This document shows positions 9,371 to 17,383 of a stretch of 64,000 bases of DNA, one piece after another. The stretch's first letter is position 1; the number at the start of each line of letters is the position of its first letter. Source of the stretch: Octadecabacter temperatus (GTDB taxonomy: Bacteria; Pseudomonadota; Alphaproteobacteria; Rhodobacterales; Rhodobacteraceae); the NCBI RefSeq assembly GCF_001187845.1, contig NZ_CP012160.1:434001-498000 (forward strand), read 5' to 3'. The position numbers and the translations under genes are program-made. The notes beneath the pieces are model-generated. The model was given only the letters and a program-made list of their open reading frames with translations, did no database searches and was not told the DNA's origin.

Positions 9371-9648
9371 TGCGCGCAGCGGTCCTTCTTCTCGCACTTG
9401 CTGCCTGTACCCCTGTTCCGGTTTCACCGGAGCGGGCGGCGGAAATCTGCGAAGAGAAAGCAAGAGCCGCGCAAGGGCCAACAGGATCTGTTACCGTTGG
9501 TACCAATAGCAATTCAGGTGGCTTCGGGGGCGTTGAGATTGGCTTGTCGTCGGACTTCATCGCGGGGCGTGACCCGCTTGAAGTTTATGGCCAATGTATC
9601 TTTGATCGGACCGGCGCATCCCCCATTCGCCCACCTGTACTGCGCTAA
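9370..9648 (+). CDS. Small lipoprotein encoded within the sdh operon
   Basis: A 92-residue product starts with [13 protein letters not shown], a short lipoprotein signal with the acylated cysteine at position 13. The mature part is rich in Gly, Ser and Asn (SVTVGTNSNSGGFGGVEIG) and has one further cysteine (YGQCIFDRTG). The start codon overlaps the sdhA stop (TAATG), so translation is coupled. The function is unknown; a role in assembly or stability of complex II, or in coupling envelope status to respiration, is only inferred from position. Confidence 0.8.
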   Translation: MRAAVLLLALAACTPVPVSPERAAEICEEKARAAQGPTGSVTVGTNSNSGGFGGVEIGLSSDFIAGRDPLEVYGQCIFDRTGASPIRPPVLR

Positions 9649-9667
9649 TTTGAGTTTGGAGAAAAAC

Positions 9668-9967
9668 ATGAAATTGATCGCCACACTAACCGCCGCCACA
9701 CTGACATTGTCTGCATGCGCGGTTGTTGAAACAGCCGCTGTAGATACTGGTCGCGAAGCCGCCAAAGCGGTCGTTGGTCCAATCGTTGCTGACACGATCC
9801 CTGGCCCAGCCGGTGTCGCTATCACCAATTGCGTGATCGACAACGCATCTGGCGAAGAACTGTTTGCAATCGGAGTTCAGGGTGCAACGCCTGAGAACAT
9901 CACACTCGTTTCCAATATCCTTGCACGGCCCGAAACCGTGACCTGCGCAACCTCTGCGCTGACTTAA
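9668..9967 (+). CDS. Second small lipoprotein encoded within the sdh operon
   Basis: The true start is the ATG at 9668, after GGAGAAA; a longer upstream frame lacks support. The 99-residue product has a lipoprotein signal ending TLTLSAC (Cys17), then an alanine-rich stretch (AAVDTGREAAKAVVGPIVADTI), and two further cysteines in TNCVIDNASGEEL and VTCATS that could pair. It lies between the first lipoprotein gene and sdhB in a tight operon. No function is known. Confidence 0.82.
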   Translation: MKLIATLTAATLTLSACAVVETAAVDTGREAAKAVVGPIVADTIPGPAGVAITNCVIDNASGEELFAIGVQGATPENITLVSNILARPETVTCATSALT

Positions 9968-9985
9968 CAACAGGAGCCTATAGAC

Positions 9986-10765
9986 ATGGTTCAGCTGACC
10001 CTGCCCAAGAATTCCCGCATGACGACGGGTAAAACATGGCCCAAGCCTGAGGGCGCCAGCAATCTGCGCAAAGTGCAGATCTATCGCTGGAACCCTGATG
10101 ATGGGAAAAACCCAAGCTTGGACACGTATTTCGTCGACTTGGATAGCTGTGGACCAATGGTTCTGGACGTTCTTATCAAGATCAAGAGCGAGATTGACCC
10201 AACGCTGACATTCCGCCGGTCTTGCCGCGAGGGGATTTGCGGATCTTGTGCGATGAACATCGACGGCATCAACACGCTGGCCTGTATCTACGGCATGGAT
10301 GAGATTGCGGGCGACATAAAAATCTACCCACTGCCGCACATGCCTGTGGTCAAAGATTTGATCCCGGACCTGACGCACTTTTACGCGCAGCACGCATCTG
10401 TCATGCCGTGGCTCGAGACAAAAACCAACCGCCCCGCGAAAGAGTGGAAGCAGTCGGTTGATGACCGTAAAAAGCTTGATGGGCTTTATGAATGCGTCAT
10501 GTGCGCCTGCTGTTCAACGTCCTGCCCATCATACTGGTGGAACGGCGATCGCTACCTTGGGCCAGCAGCCTTGTTGCATGCATACCGCTGGATCATCGAT
10601 TCACGCGATGAGGCGACGGGTGAGCGTTTGGACGATCTTGAAGATCCGTTCAAATTGTACCGCTGCCACACCATCATGAACTGCGCCAAGACGTGCCCTA
10701 AGGGTCTGAACCCAGCGGCCGCGATTGCGCATGTTAAAAAGATGATGATCGAGCGGACTGTTTGA
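9986..10765 (+). CDS. sdhB: Succinate dehydrogenase iron-sulfur subunit
   Basis: The 259-residue electron-transfer subunit carries the [2Fe-2S] motif [15 protein letters not shown] with a further cysteine in LAC, the [4Fe-4S] motif [13 protein letters not shown], and the [3Fe-4S] motif [17 protein letters not shown]. The spacing and length are normal for SdhB. An AGGAG ribosome binding site lies before the ATG. It is the last gene of the operon and is followed by a strong terminator. Confidence 0.98.
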   Translation: MVQLTLPKNSRMTTGKTWPKPEGASNLRKVQIYRWNPDDGKNPSLDTYFVDLDSCGPMVLDVLIKIKSEIDPTLTFRRSCREGICGSCAMNIDGINTLACIYGMDEIAGDIKIYPLPHMPVVKDLIPDLTHFYAQHASVMPWLETKTNRPAKEWKQSVDDRKKLDGLYECVMCACCSTSCPSYWWNGDRYLGPAALLHAYRWIIDSRDEATGERLDDLEDPFKLYRCHTIMNCAKTCPKGLNPAAAIAHVKKMMIERTV

Positions 10766-10811
10766 TCTGAAAGAAATGTGCGCTTGCGCGCTTAGTTAGT
10801 TTCGAAAATTG

Positions 10812-10850
10812 AAAAGCGGTGTCTCTAATTAGAGGCGCCGCTTTTTGTTT
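10812..10850 (+). terminator. Rho-independent terminator of the sdh operon
   Basis: A long hairpin (AAAAGCGG pairing with CCGCTTTT, continued inward through TCTCTAATTAGAGG with G-U pairs) is followed by a T-rich run, 45 bases after the sdhB stop. Confidence 0.9.
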
Positions 10851-10904
10851 GCTATGGGACGCTCCGCGGGGGATATTTTTAAAACAAAAGCAAAGGAACG
10901 ATAG

Positions 10905-11747
10905 ATGTCAGAACCTAACGACGCTGCCGCACGCCGCGCGGTTGAGCCTGTAATTTGCTACCCGACCAACGATTTTCCGCAGCCTGATTTGACGCTTTAT
11001 CAGCGGGCGGCTGCGAGTGCCGTTGTTGCTGTTGAGGCCACAGCGCAGCCGCGTGAGGCGTCATGTCTTGAGGTTCCGGCAGGGAGTTTTCTGCGTATTA
11101 CCTCGGTTGAGGGAGCGCAGGTTGGAGATCTGAACCTGTTTAATGCGGCTGATTTGAGTGAGCGGTTTTATTCAGGTAAGACCCGTGCACTGCATGGCAC
11201 GCACGTCAGTACTGGTGAGCGCCTTTGGTCCAGTTTCCCGCATTTGCGCCCGATGGCGACAATCGTGAGGGACACCTTGGATTGGTACGGAATCGATGAA
11301 TATGGCGGGTCGGTTCATGACGTAATCGGAACGCGGTGCGATCCTTATACTGGGCGCTTACTGCAGGGGCATGATTACCACCATTGTTGCCATTCAAACC
11401 TGACGCGCGCGTTGGCGGATCATCTGGGTATTTCTGTGCAAGAGGCCGAGCCGCATATTCATGACGTATTGAACGTCTTTATGTGCACAGGTTTTACCCG
11501 CGAAACGGGGCAATATTTTATGAAGGCGTCGCCGGTTCGGCCTGGGGATTACATCGAGTTGTTCGCTGAGATTGATATGTTGGCAGTGCTGAGCGCTTGC
11601 CCAGGTGGGGATTGTGGAGCTGAGCATACCAGTGACACAGCCCCATGCTATCCGTTGCACATGTCTGTGCGCACGCCCGTTGAAGGGGCGTTATCGGGAT
11701 GGGTTCCACCTGAGCGAAATGCCTATGACGGAACCCATGGCCGTTAG
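10905..11747 (+). CDS. DUF1989 (urea carboxylase-associated family) protein
   Basis: A 280-residue cytoplasmic protein of the DUF1989 family, whose members often accompany urea carboxylase or aminomethyltransferase genes. Visible family features are [27 protein letters not shown] near residue 50, [15 protein letters not shown], and the cysteine/histidine-rich [12 protein letters not shown] / [15 protein letters not shown], which may bind a metal. The spread of Cys and His (also [10 protein letters not shown]) supports a metal site. It is alone here, so its usual partner is not visible. It overlaps the convergent deoD by four bases. Confidence 0.85.
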   Translation: MSEPNDAAARRAVEPVICYPTNDFPQPDLTLYQRAAASAVVAVEATAQPREASCLEVPAGSFLRITSVEGAQVGDLNLFNAADLSERFYSGKTRALHGTHVSTGERLWSSFPHLRPMATIVRDTLDWYGIDEYGGSVHDVIGTRCDPYTGRLLQGHDYHHCCHSNLTRALADHLGISVQEAEPHIHDVLNVFMCTGFTRETGQYFMKASPVRPGDYIELFAEIDMLAVLSACPGGDCGAEHTSDTAPCYPLHMSVRTPVEGALSGWVPPERNAYDGTHGR

Positions 11748-12448
11748 GCGAAAGCGGCCTTTAGTGCGATTTCGATCATGTCACCAAAGCTGCGTTCGCG
11801 CTGATCTGAAGGCAGGGCTTCGCCTGTAAGCAGGTGGTCGGAGACTGTCATGACGCCGAGTGCGCGGCGACCGTAGCGTGCTGCGAGCGTGTAGAGTTCC
11901 GCCGCCTCCATTTCGACACCCAAGATGCCGTGGCGTTGCATTTCTTTATTCAGGTCGGGACGTTCATCATAGAATGTATCTGACGAATAGATGCTGCCGA
12001 CATGCACGCCGACATCCATGCCTTCTGCGGCGTGGAAGGCTTTGTGCAATAGGTCAAAGTCTGCCACTGGCGCGTAGTTCAATTCTTTGAATATGGTTGA
12101 GCTTGGCGTTGCCACTGTACAGGCCGTCATCGCCAAAATCACATCGCGCACTTTGACATGGTCTTGCATACCGCCACAGGACCCGATGCGAATGAGCGTC
12201 TGTACGTCAAAGTCTCGGATCAATTCGTTCGCGTAGATAGACATGGACGGCATGCCCATGCCCGACCCTTGGATCGTAACGCGGTTGCCATTCCATTCAC
12301 CGGTGAAGCCATACATGCCGCGTACTTCGTGGACGCATTTGGCATTTGTCAGGAACGTTTCGGCCGCCCATTTCGCACGATATGGATCGCCCGGCATCAG
12401 TACTACGTCAGCAATATCGTCTTTATCCGCACCAATATGGATGGTCAT
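11744..12448 (-). CDS. deoD: Purine nucleoside phosphorylase, DeoD type
   Basis: This hexameric-type phosphorylase splits purine nucleosides with phosphate into base and (deoxy)ribose-1-phosphate. The 234-residue protein shows the PNP/UDP family pattern: [10 protein letters not shown] near the start (phosphate site), [49 protein letters not shown] and [10 protein letters not shown], which contains the catalytic Asp region. A second, unrelated-family phosphorylase is encoded at 23181-23984. The stop overlaps the stop of the convergent DUF1989 gene. Confidence 0.95.
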   Translation of the reverse strand: MTIHIGADKDDIADVVLMPGDPYRAKWAAETFLTNAKCVHEVRGMYGFTGEWNGNRVTIQGSGMGMPSMSIYANELIRDFDVQTLIRIGSCGGMQDHVKVRDVILAMTACTVATPSSTIFKELNYAPVADFDLLHKAFHAAEGMDVGVHVGSIYSSDTFYDERPDLNKEMQRHGILGVEMEAAELYTLAARYGRRALGVMTVSDHLLTGEALPSDQRERSFGDMIEIALKAAFA

Positions 12449-12596
12449 GTGTGTCGCTTTCTGTCTGGAGTTCGCCCAATGCTAGGCTTGTGTGCAGGCA
12501 GGTTCAAGAGGCGTAGCGGGGTCGGGAAATCCTGACTGGCGATAAGCATGAACGGTGTTCAATATTGGTCGCAGGTTACACATGAAAGGACCTCAT

Positions 12597-12953
12597 ATGT
12601 TCTATAAATCAATTGGTATTCTTGCGCTTTGCGGTGGGCTGGCCGCCTGTGATGTTGTTACGCATCCGGTTGCGGTCGTCGGCCCAAGCAACACGGTTTA
12701 TCGTGGTACGGCCACGGCGACCCTGTTTGAAGGCGGTTGGTTTCAGGTTAGCAACGGAGCGAATACCTGTCAGGGGCGCTACAGCCCGGGTACGATGGGG
12801 ACGACCACGACCTTCCCAGTTACTTGTACCAACGGTCTGACAGGTATCGGCACCGCAACGTATCAATCCGCGCTTGAGGGTGGTGGTGAAATCACCATGC
12901 AGGATGGCACGCAGTGGCAGTTTATCTTTGGGCGTCGCTCACTCGGTCTGTAA
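12597..12953 (+). CDS. Small lipoprotein of unknown function
   Basis: The 118-residue product starts at ATG 12597, with AAAGGA upstream. MFYKSIGILALCGGLAAC is a lipoprotein signal with the modified Cys at 18. The mature part is glycine- and threonine-rich, with repeated short beta-prone segments (TATATLFEGGWFQV, TTTFPVTC, GTATYQSALEGGGEI) and a cysteine pair (NTCQGRY, VTCTNG). This suggests a small beta-rich envelope protein. It may be cotranscribed with the DUF4329 gene 77 bases downstream, though a hairpin lies between them. Confidence 0.78.
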   Translation: MFYKSIGILALCGGLAACDVVTHPVAVVGPSNTVYRGTATATLFEGGWFQVSNGANTCQGRYSPGTMGTTTTFPVTCTNGLTGIGTATYQSALEGGGEITMQDGTQWQFIFGRRSLGL

Positions 12954-12959
12954 AGTTTT

Positions 12960-12990
12960 GCGGCGGTACTCGCGACTTGAATACCGCCGC
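12960..12990 (+). terminator. Intercistronic hairpin, possible partial terminator
   Basis: GCGGCGGTA and TACCGCCGC form a perfect 9-bp stem around a 13-base loop, seven bases after the lipoprotein stop codon. No clear T-run follows, so it may stabilise the 3' end or attenuate read-through into the DUF4329 gene rather than terminate fully. Confidence 0.5.
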
Positions 12991-13030
12991 TGTTCGCAGC
13001 AATCTGCCACTGAAACAGATTGGACACTGC

Positions 13031-13561
13031 ATGTTTAGAATTACTATTTTCGCCGTTGCCCTGACCCCAATGATTGCACCTGCTGCGGTATTCGCACAGA
13101 GCGCGGAAGAACTGGCAATGGTGAGAGAAATTTATGCAGACCTAAATCCGCTTTCCATCGCTCAGGACATTGAATTTTGCGGCTACATTGGGCTCGATGA
13201 TGATGGCAACTTGGCGTTTTCAGAACCGACCCCCGGAAACAACGATAGCTGCCTTGCCGATGATCCAACCAACCTCAACATCATCACGACGTCCTACCAT
13301 ACCCACGCCGCGTTTTCGCCGGATTACTCCAGTGAACTCCCAAGCGGTACCGACATGGAAGGCGATGAGGATGAGGGTATTGATGGCTGGGTTGCTACAC
13401 CGGGTGGGCGGCTTTGGTATATTGATACCGAAGACATGACCACGCGCCAGATTTGCGGGATCGGCTGTTTACCGTCCGATCCCAATTTCGTCGCCGGCGA
13501 CAGCGGCATCATTGAGCAAAGCTATAGCTACGATGAACTGGTCGTTAAACTTGACGAGTAA
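13031..13561 (+). CDS. Secreted DUF4329 protein with JAMM-like metal motif
   Basis: From the ATG at 13031 the product has 176 residues and a signal peptide ending VFA before Q23. The DUF4329 core TTSYHTHAAF...SSELPSGTDMEGDEDEG is followed by ATPGGRLWYID. His90, His92, Ser105 and Asp108, with Glu48 upstream (DIEFCGYIG), reproduce the E...HxH...SxxD order of JAMM/JAB metallopeptidases with a longer loop. DUF4329 is usually seen in polymorphic toxins; here it is free-standing and exported. Paired cysteines (CGIGC) fit a periplasmic location. Enzyme activity is an inference. Confidence 0.8.
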   Translation: MFRITIFAVALTPMIAPAAVFAQSAEELAMVREIYADLNPLSIAQDIEFCGYIGLDDDGNLAFSEPTPGNNDSCLADDPTNLNIITTSYHTHAAFSPDYSSELPSGTDMEGDEDEGIDGWVATPGGRLWYIDTEDMTTRQICGIGCLPSDPNFVAGDSGIIEQSYSYDELVVKLDE

Positions 13562-13575
13562 TACGGTTGGGCGAT

Positions 13576-15543
13576 CTATTCCGCTGCGACGTCCGTTGGG
13601 TCAGCCAAATCCACGATATCATCCATGATGCGGTTCAGCTCAAAGTCTTTCGGCGTGTAGACCCGCGCGACACCCATGTTTGACAGGCGATCCGCGTCTT
13701 CATCTGGGATGATGCCACCAACGACGACTGGAATATGGGACAACCCTTGGGCTTTCATCTTTTCCATCAGCTCTGAAATTAGTGGAATGTGCGAACCGGA
13801 AAGAATGGACAGGCCGACAACGTGTACATCATCGCGGATTGCCGCTTCGATGATTTCGTCCGGTGTCAGGCGGATGCCTTCATAGGTAATATCCATCCCA
13901 CAATCGCGTGCGCGTGCAGCGATTTGTTCGGCACCATTAGAATGTCCATCAAGGCCTGGTTTGCCCATCAGGAACTTCAATTTCCGTCCGAGTTTTGAGC
14001 TGACCGCAGACACGCGGTCACGAATGTCATCAAGCCCTTCGGTACGGTTTGACGGGTTATGGGACACACCTGTCGGGCCACGATACTGGCCAAATGCTTG
14101 GCGGATAACTTCGGCCCATTCGCCTGTTGTTACACCAGCCTTTGCAGCGGCGACGGACGGGATCATGATGTTTGTGCCGTCCAACGCAGCGGCTTTCAAA
14201 TCGGCCAGTGCTTTGGCGACTGCTTTGTCATCGCGGTCAATTTTCCACGCGTTCAAGCGCGCAAGCTGGTCTGCCTCGGCCTTAGGGTCGGACACCATGA
14301 TTGCATCTTCGCCGGATGTCAGTGGGGAAGGTTCGCCGTTCTGGAATTTGTTCACGCCGATAACAGTGGTGTCACCGCTTTCGATCCCAGCAATACGCGC
14401 GGCGTTGGATTCAACCAAACGCGCTTTCATGTATTCGATTTTTTCTTGCGCATCACCCATGCCGTTAATCTGGGACAGCTCTTCCATCGCACCCTTTTTC
14501 AGCGCTGCTACTTTACGCTCGACCGCTGGGTTGCCCTCAAACAGGTCGTCGTATTCCAGAAGATCCGTTTCAAACGCGAGGATCTGTTGCATGCGTAAGG
14601 ACCATTGCTGGTCCCACGGGCGCGGCAGGCCAAGGGCTTCGTTCCACGCAGGCAATTGCACGGCGCGGGCGCGGGCGTCCTTTGACAGCGTCACGGCGAG
14701 CATCTCAATAAGAATACGGTAAACGTTGTTTTCTGGCTGCTGCTCAGTCAACCCGAGTGAGTTCACCTGAACCCCGTAGCGGAAACGGCGGAATTTTGGG
14801 TTTTCAACGCCGTAGCGTTCGGTGCAAATCTCATCCCAAAGTTCTACAAAAGCGCGCATTTTGCACATCTCGGTGACGAAGCGGATGCCAGCGTTTACGA
14901 AGAATGAGATACGTCCAACCATTGCGGGGAAGGCTTCGGCAGGGACTTTGCCCTTTAGATCATCCAGCACGGCAATCGCGGTAGCCAACGCAAAGGCCAG
15001 TTCTTCCTCAGGCGTCGCGCCCGCTTCTTGCAGGTGGTAGGAACAGACGTTCATCGGATTCCATTTTGGCAGGTGTTCGCGGGTAAACGCAGCGACATCT
15101 GTGATCATGCGCAAGGACGGGGCAGGCGGGCAAATATAGGTGCCGCGGCTAAGGTATTCTTTGATGATGTCGTTTTGCACAGTGCCTTGCAGGGCGGACA
15201 CGTCCGCACCCTGTTCTTCGGCAACAGCGATATAAAGCGCGAGCAACCAAGGCGCCGTCGCGTTGATCGTCATCGAGGTGTTCATTTTCTCAAGCGGGAT
15301 ATCGTCGAACAGTGCGCGCATGTCGCCCAAGTGGTTCACCGGAACGCCGACTTTGCCGACTTCGCCTTTAGAAAGAACATGATCACTGTCATAGCCCGTC
15401 TGCGTTGGCAGATCGAAGGCGACCGAAAGGCCCGTCTGCCCCTTGGCGAGGTTGCCGCGATACAGTTCGTTCGACGCTTTGGCTGTTGAGTGACCAGCGT
15501 AGGTTCTAAATAGCCAAGGGCGGTCTTTTTGCGTCTGCGACAT
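13576..15543 (-). CDS. ecm: Ethylmalonyl-CoA mutase (AdoCbl-dependent, MeaA type)
   Basis: The enzyme converts ethylmalonyl-CoA to methylsuccinyl-CoA. The 655-residue protein starts at ATG 15543 (MSQTQKDRPWLFRTYAGHS); a longer frame upstream is not needed. The N-terminal mutase barrel contains GLSVAFDLPTQTGYDSDH, and the C-terminal cobalamin domain (from about residue 525) has GKPGLDGHSNG, whose DxHxxG histidine is the lower cobalt ligand, plus GLSILSGSH and VVVGGIIP. A single-chain mutase of this length, close to ccr, distinguishes it from methylmalonyl-CoA mutase. It is divergent from the acyltransferase gene. Confidence 0.95.
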   Translation of the reverse strand: MSQTQKDRPWLFRTYAGHSTAKASNELYRGNLAKGQTGLSVAFDLPTQTGYDSDHVLSKGEVGKVGVPVNHLGDMRALFDDIPLEKMNTSMTINATAPWLLALYIAVAEEQGADVSALQGTVQNDIIKEYLSRGTYICPPAPSLRMITDVAAFTREHLPKWNPMNVCSYHLQEAGATPEEELAFALATAIAVLDDLKGKVPAEAFPAMVGRISFFVNAGIRFVTEMCKMRAFVELWDEICTERYGVENPKFRRFRYGVQVNSLGLTEQQPENNVYRILIEMLAVTLSKDARARAVQLPAWNEALGLPRPWDQQWSLRMQQILAFETDLLEYDDLFEGNPAVERKVAALKKGAMEELSQINGMGDAQEKIEYMKARLVESNAARIAGIESGDTTVIGVNKFQNGEPSPLTSGEDAIMVSDPKAEADQLARLNAWKIDRDDKAVAKALADLKAAALDGTNIMIPSVAAAKAGVTTGEWAEVIRQAFGQYRGPTGVSHNPSNRTEGLDDIRDRVSAVSSKLGRKLKFLMGKPGLDGHSNGAEQIAARARDCGMDITYEGIRLTPDEIIEAAIRDDVHVVGLSILSGSHIPLISELMEKMKAQGLSHIPVVVGGIIPDEDADRLSNMGVARVYTPKDFELNRIMDDIVDLADPTDVAAE

Positions 15544-15588
15544 GGTACGGCCTCGTGAATCAGGGTGCGCAATTTTATTGCTTGGATA

Positions 15589-15612
15589 GGTAGTTATCGG
15601 AAAGATAATACC
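15589..15612. promoter_or_regulatory. Imperfect inverted repeat before ecm
   Basis: GGTA(G)TTATC and GATAATACC form 9-bp arms with one bulged base around a GGAAA centre, 46 bases upstream of the ecm start. It may be a second operator or a leader hairpin. Confidence 0.35.
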
Positions 15613-15621
15613 TTTGTCAAC

Positions 15622-15641
15622 GCGCTGCACTGCGGCATTTT
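15622..15641. promoter_or_regulatory. Shared TGC-rich motif between ecm and acyltransferase gene
   Basis: GCGCTGCACTGCGGCATTTT is a 19/20 match to the mcl2 upstream site. It lies 79 bases before ecm and 52 before the divergent acyltransferase gene, so it could act on either. Confidence 0.55.
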
Positions 15642-15693
15642 TTGGCTTTTTGTCCCCATTGCCGAAGCGCCCAATCCCTGACACGGTCCCCCT

Positions 15694-17058
15694 ATGACGA
15701 CCCCGATTGAAATCCCACTTTGGCTCTTGGTTCTGGTGCTGCTTTTCGCGGCAGTCACGTTCGCATCGCACTTTCTGTTTCCGTCTGTACGCTGGTTTTT
15801 CCGCCGTCGCGCAGAACGTGTGGTGGCGCGGGTAAACAAGCGGCTCGCAAAACCAATCGAGCCGTTCAAGCTCGCCCGGCGCTATGACACGATTGAACGA
15901 TTGGTGTTTGATCCAGAGGTCATCAGGGCCGTGAACGAGTACGCCAAGGTTGAGGATGTGCGCGAAGACGTGGCCTTTGAGAAGGCCCGCCATTATGCCC
16001 GCGAGATCGTGCCATCCTTTTCTGCCACCGCTTATTTTTCCTTCGGGATGCGTCTAGCCAAATGGCTGTCTCGTTTCCTTTACAGATTGCGGGTCGGCCA
16101 ATTTGACCGCGCGGAGTACGAGGCGATTGACCCAGACGCGACGGTGATCTTTGTGATGAACCATCGTTCAAACATGGATTACGTGCTTGTCACCTACCTC
16201 GTGTCTCGCGCTGGTGCGTTGTCTTATGCAGTGGGTGAATGGGCGCGGGTTTGGCCGCTGTCCGCGATGATTAAGATGATGGGCGGGTACTTCATCCGTC
16301 GTAAGTCTCGCAGTAAGCCAGCCGCGCGCGAGTTGTACCGCAAGGTCTTGGCGCGTTATGTGCAGATGGCAACTGAAGGGGGCGTCACGCAAGCGGTTTT
16401 CCCAGAAGGCGGGTTGTCGTTGAACGGTAAAATGGCCAACCCGCGCCTTGGTATTCTTAGCTATATCGTTGATGGATTTGACCCTGAGAAGCGCGACGTG
16501 GTCTTTGTCCCCGTTGCGCTAAACTATGATCGGGTTTTGGAGGATAAATTCCTGATCAAAGCGGATCAAACTGGAAAACGCCGTTTCCGGCCTCCGCTTT
16601 TCACTGTTGTTGGTGGCGTCACGGGATATCTTTGGGCGCGCGTGCGTCGCAAACTTACGACCTTCGGGACGGCAAATGTCAGCTTTGGGCAACCGCTATC
16701 GCTGCGCGACTTTTCCCTGTCTCGTGAGGGTGCGACCGAGGCTGTAGGGCAAGAACTGATGGCCCGTATCGCCAGTGTCGTCCCACTGTTGCCCGTCCCA
16801 TTGGTGAGCCGTGCGATCTTGTCTGGGGCAACAACGCAGGCAGAGATAACAGCAAGTATCGAAGAAACGATCGCAACGGTGCCGTCCTCGGTGGCCAAAC
16901 CACGCCGCACGCCAGATCAAATGGCAACGGACGGATTGGTGAACTTGCGTCGCCGCGGATTGGTATCTGGCGACGCTGTTATGACCGTTGCAGACACTGA
17001 CAAACCTGTCCTCGCCTACTACGCGAACTCAATCTCGCACCATTACTCTGAAGAATAG
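15694..17058 (+). CDS. Glycerophosphate acyltransferase-type (LPLAT/PlsB-like) protein
   Basis: This 454-residue protein has an N-terminal membrane anchor (residues 5-30) and an acyltransferase domain. NHRSNMDYVLV near residue 153 is the catalytic HX4D block, a glycerol-binding block follows (GGYFIRRKSRSKPAARELYRKV), and FPEGGLSLNGKMANPRLGIL is the PEG block. The domain order resembles glycerol-3-phosphate acyltransferase PlsB more than the short PlsC. It probably acylates glycerol-3-phosphate or lysophosphatidate at the inner membrane. Its place between ecm and ccr links lipid synthesis to acyl-CoA metabolism by position only. Confidence 0.85.
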   Translation: MTTPIEIPLWLLVLVLLFAAVTFASHFLFPSVRWFFRRRAERVVARVNKRLAKPIEPFKLARRYDTIERLVFDPEVIRAVNEYAKVEDVREDVAFEKARHYAREIVPSFSATAYFSFGMRLAKWLSRFLYRLRVGQFDRAEYEAIDPDATVIFVMNHRSNMDYVLVTYLVSRAGALSYAVGEWARVWPLSAMIKMMGGYFIRRKSRSKPAARELYRKVLARYVQMATEGGVTQAVFPEGGLSLNGKMANPRLGILSYIVDGFDPEKRDVVFVPVALNYDRVLEDKFLIKADQTGKRRFRPPLFTVVGGVTGYLWARVRRKLTTFGTANVSFGQPLSLRDFSLSREGATEAVGQELMARIASVVPLLPVPLVSRAILSGATTQAEITASIEETIATVPSSVAKPRRTPDQMATDGLVNLRRRGLVSGDAVMTVADTDKPVLAYYANSISHHYSEE

Positions 17059-17135
17059 GACTGTTTTCCCTGACTTGATGAGTGGTTTTCGCGCCGTTAG
17101 GCTTTTCCCACGATTAATTTAATTTGGGGAATACA

Positions 17136-17225
17136 ATGTCTTTTCATTTCAAATCATTTGCTCTCGCTGCGATTGTGAAGAACAACATCAACGTTTGTCG
17201 CGTTTCGGCGGTGTCTTTCCCTTAA
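17136..17225 (+). CDS. Possible 29-residue leader peptide or small protein upstream of ccr
   Basis: A short frame begins ATG at 17136 after TTGGGGAATACA and ends TAA at 17223-17225. The peptide begins MSFHFKSFALAAIV and ends NVCRVSAVSFP. It has a basic start and a hydrophobic centre, but no family is known. The spacing of GGGGA to ATG is acceptable. It ends just before the TGC-rich motif of ccr. Without comparative data it may be chance. Confidence 0.3.
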   Translation: MSFHFKSFALAAIVKNNINVCRVSAVSFP

Positions 17226-17244
17226 CGCGCAAGTATTGGGCTTT

Positions 17245-17257
17245 GCTGCGATGCGGC
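17245..17257. promoter_or_regulatory. Shared TGC-rich motif upstream of ccr
   Basis: GCTGCGATGCGGC fits the GCYGCR-N-TGCGGC pattern seen before mdh, mcl2 and ecm. It lies 127 bases before the ccr start. Confidence 0.5.
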
Positions 17258-17383
17258 GGACATAAAATTACAAAAAAGTACTCTACAGAGTTGCAATCTT
17301 ACTTTCACGTCTCTATTTCTGCTTTCAACGCGTCCGATTCTGCGGCGCGGCATGAGTAACGGATAAACCTGATGGAGACCGAC

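Larger units (their letters stand above)
17059..17383. other. 325-bp leader region of ccr
   Basis: No large gene is present. The stretch holds a possible 29-codon open reading frame (17136-17225), the TGC-rich motif at 17245-17257 and a short palindrome ACTCT-AC-AGAGT at 17280-17291, about 92 bases before ccr. It is longer than most intergenic gaps in the window and probably contains the ccr promoter and its control sites. Confidence 0.6.

Noticed and set aside
8321-9481. 386-codon minus-strand frame across sdhA
   Set aside because: It is an antisense shadow of sdhA with a composition rich in Arg, Cys and His and no recognisable domain.
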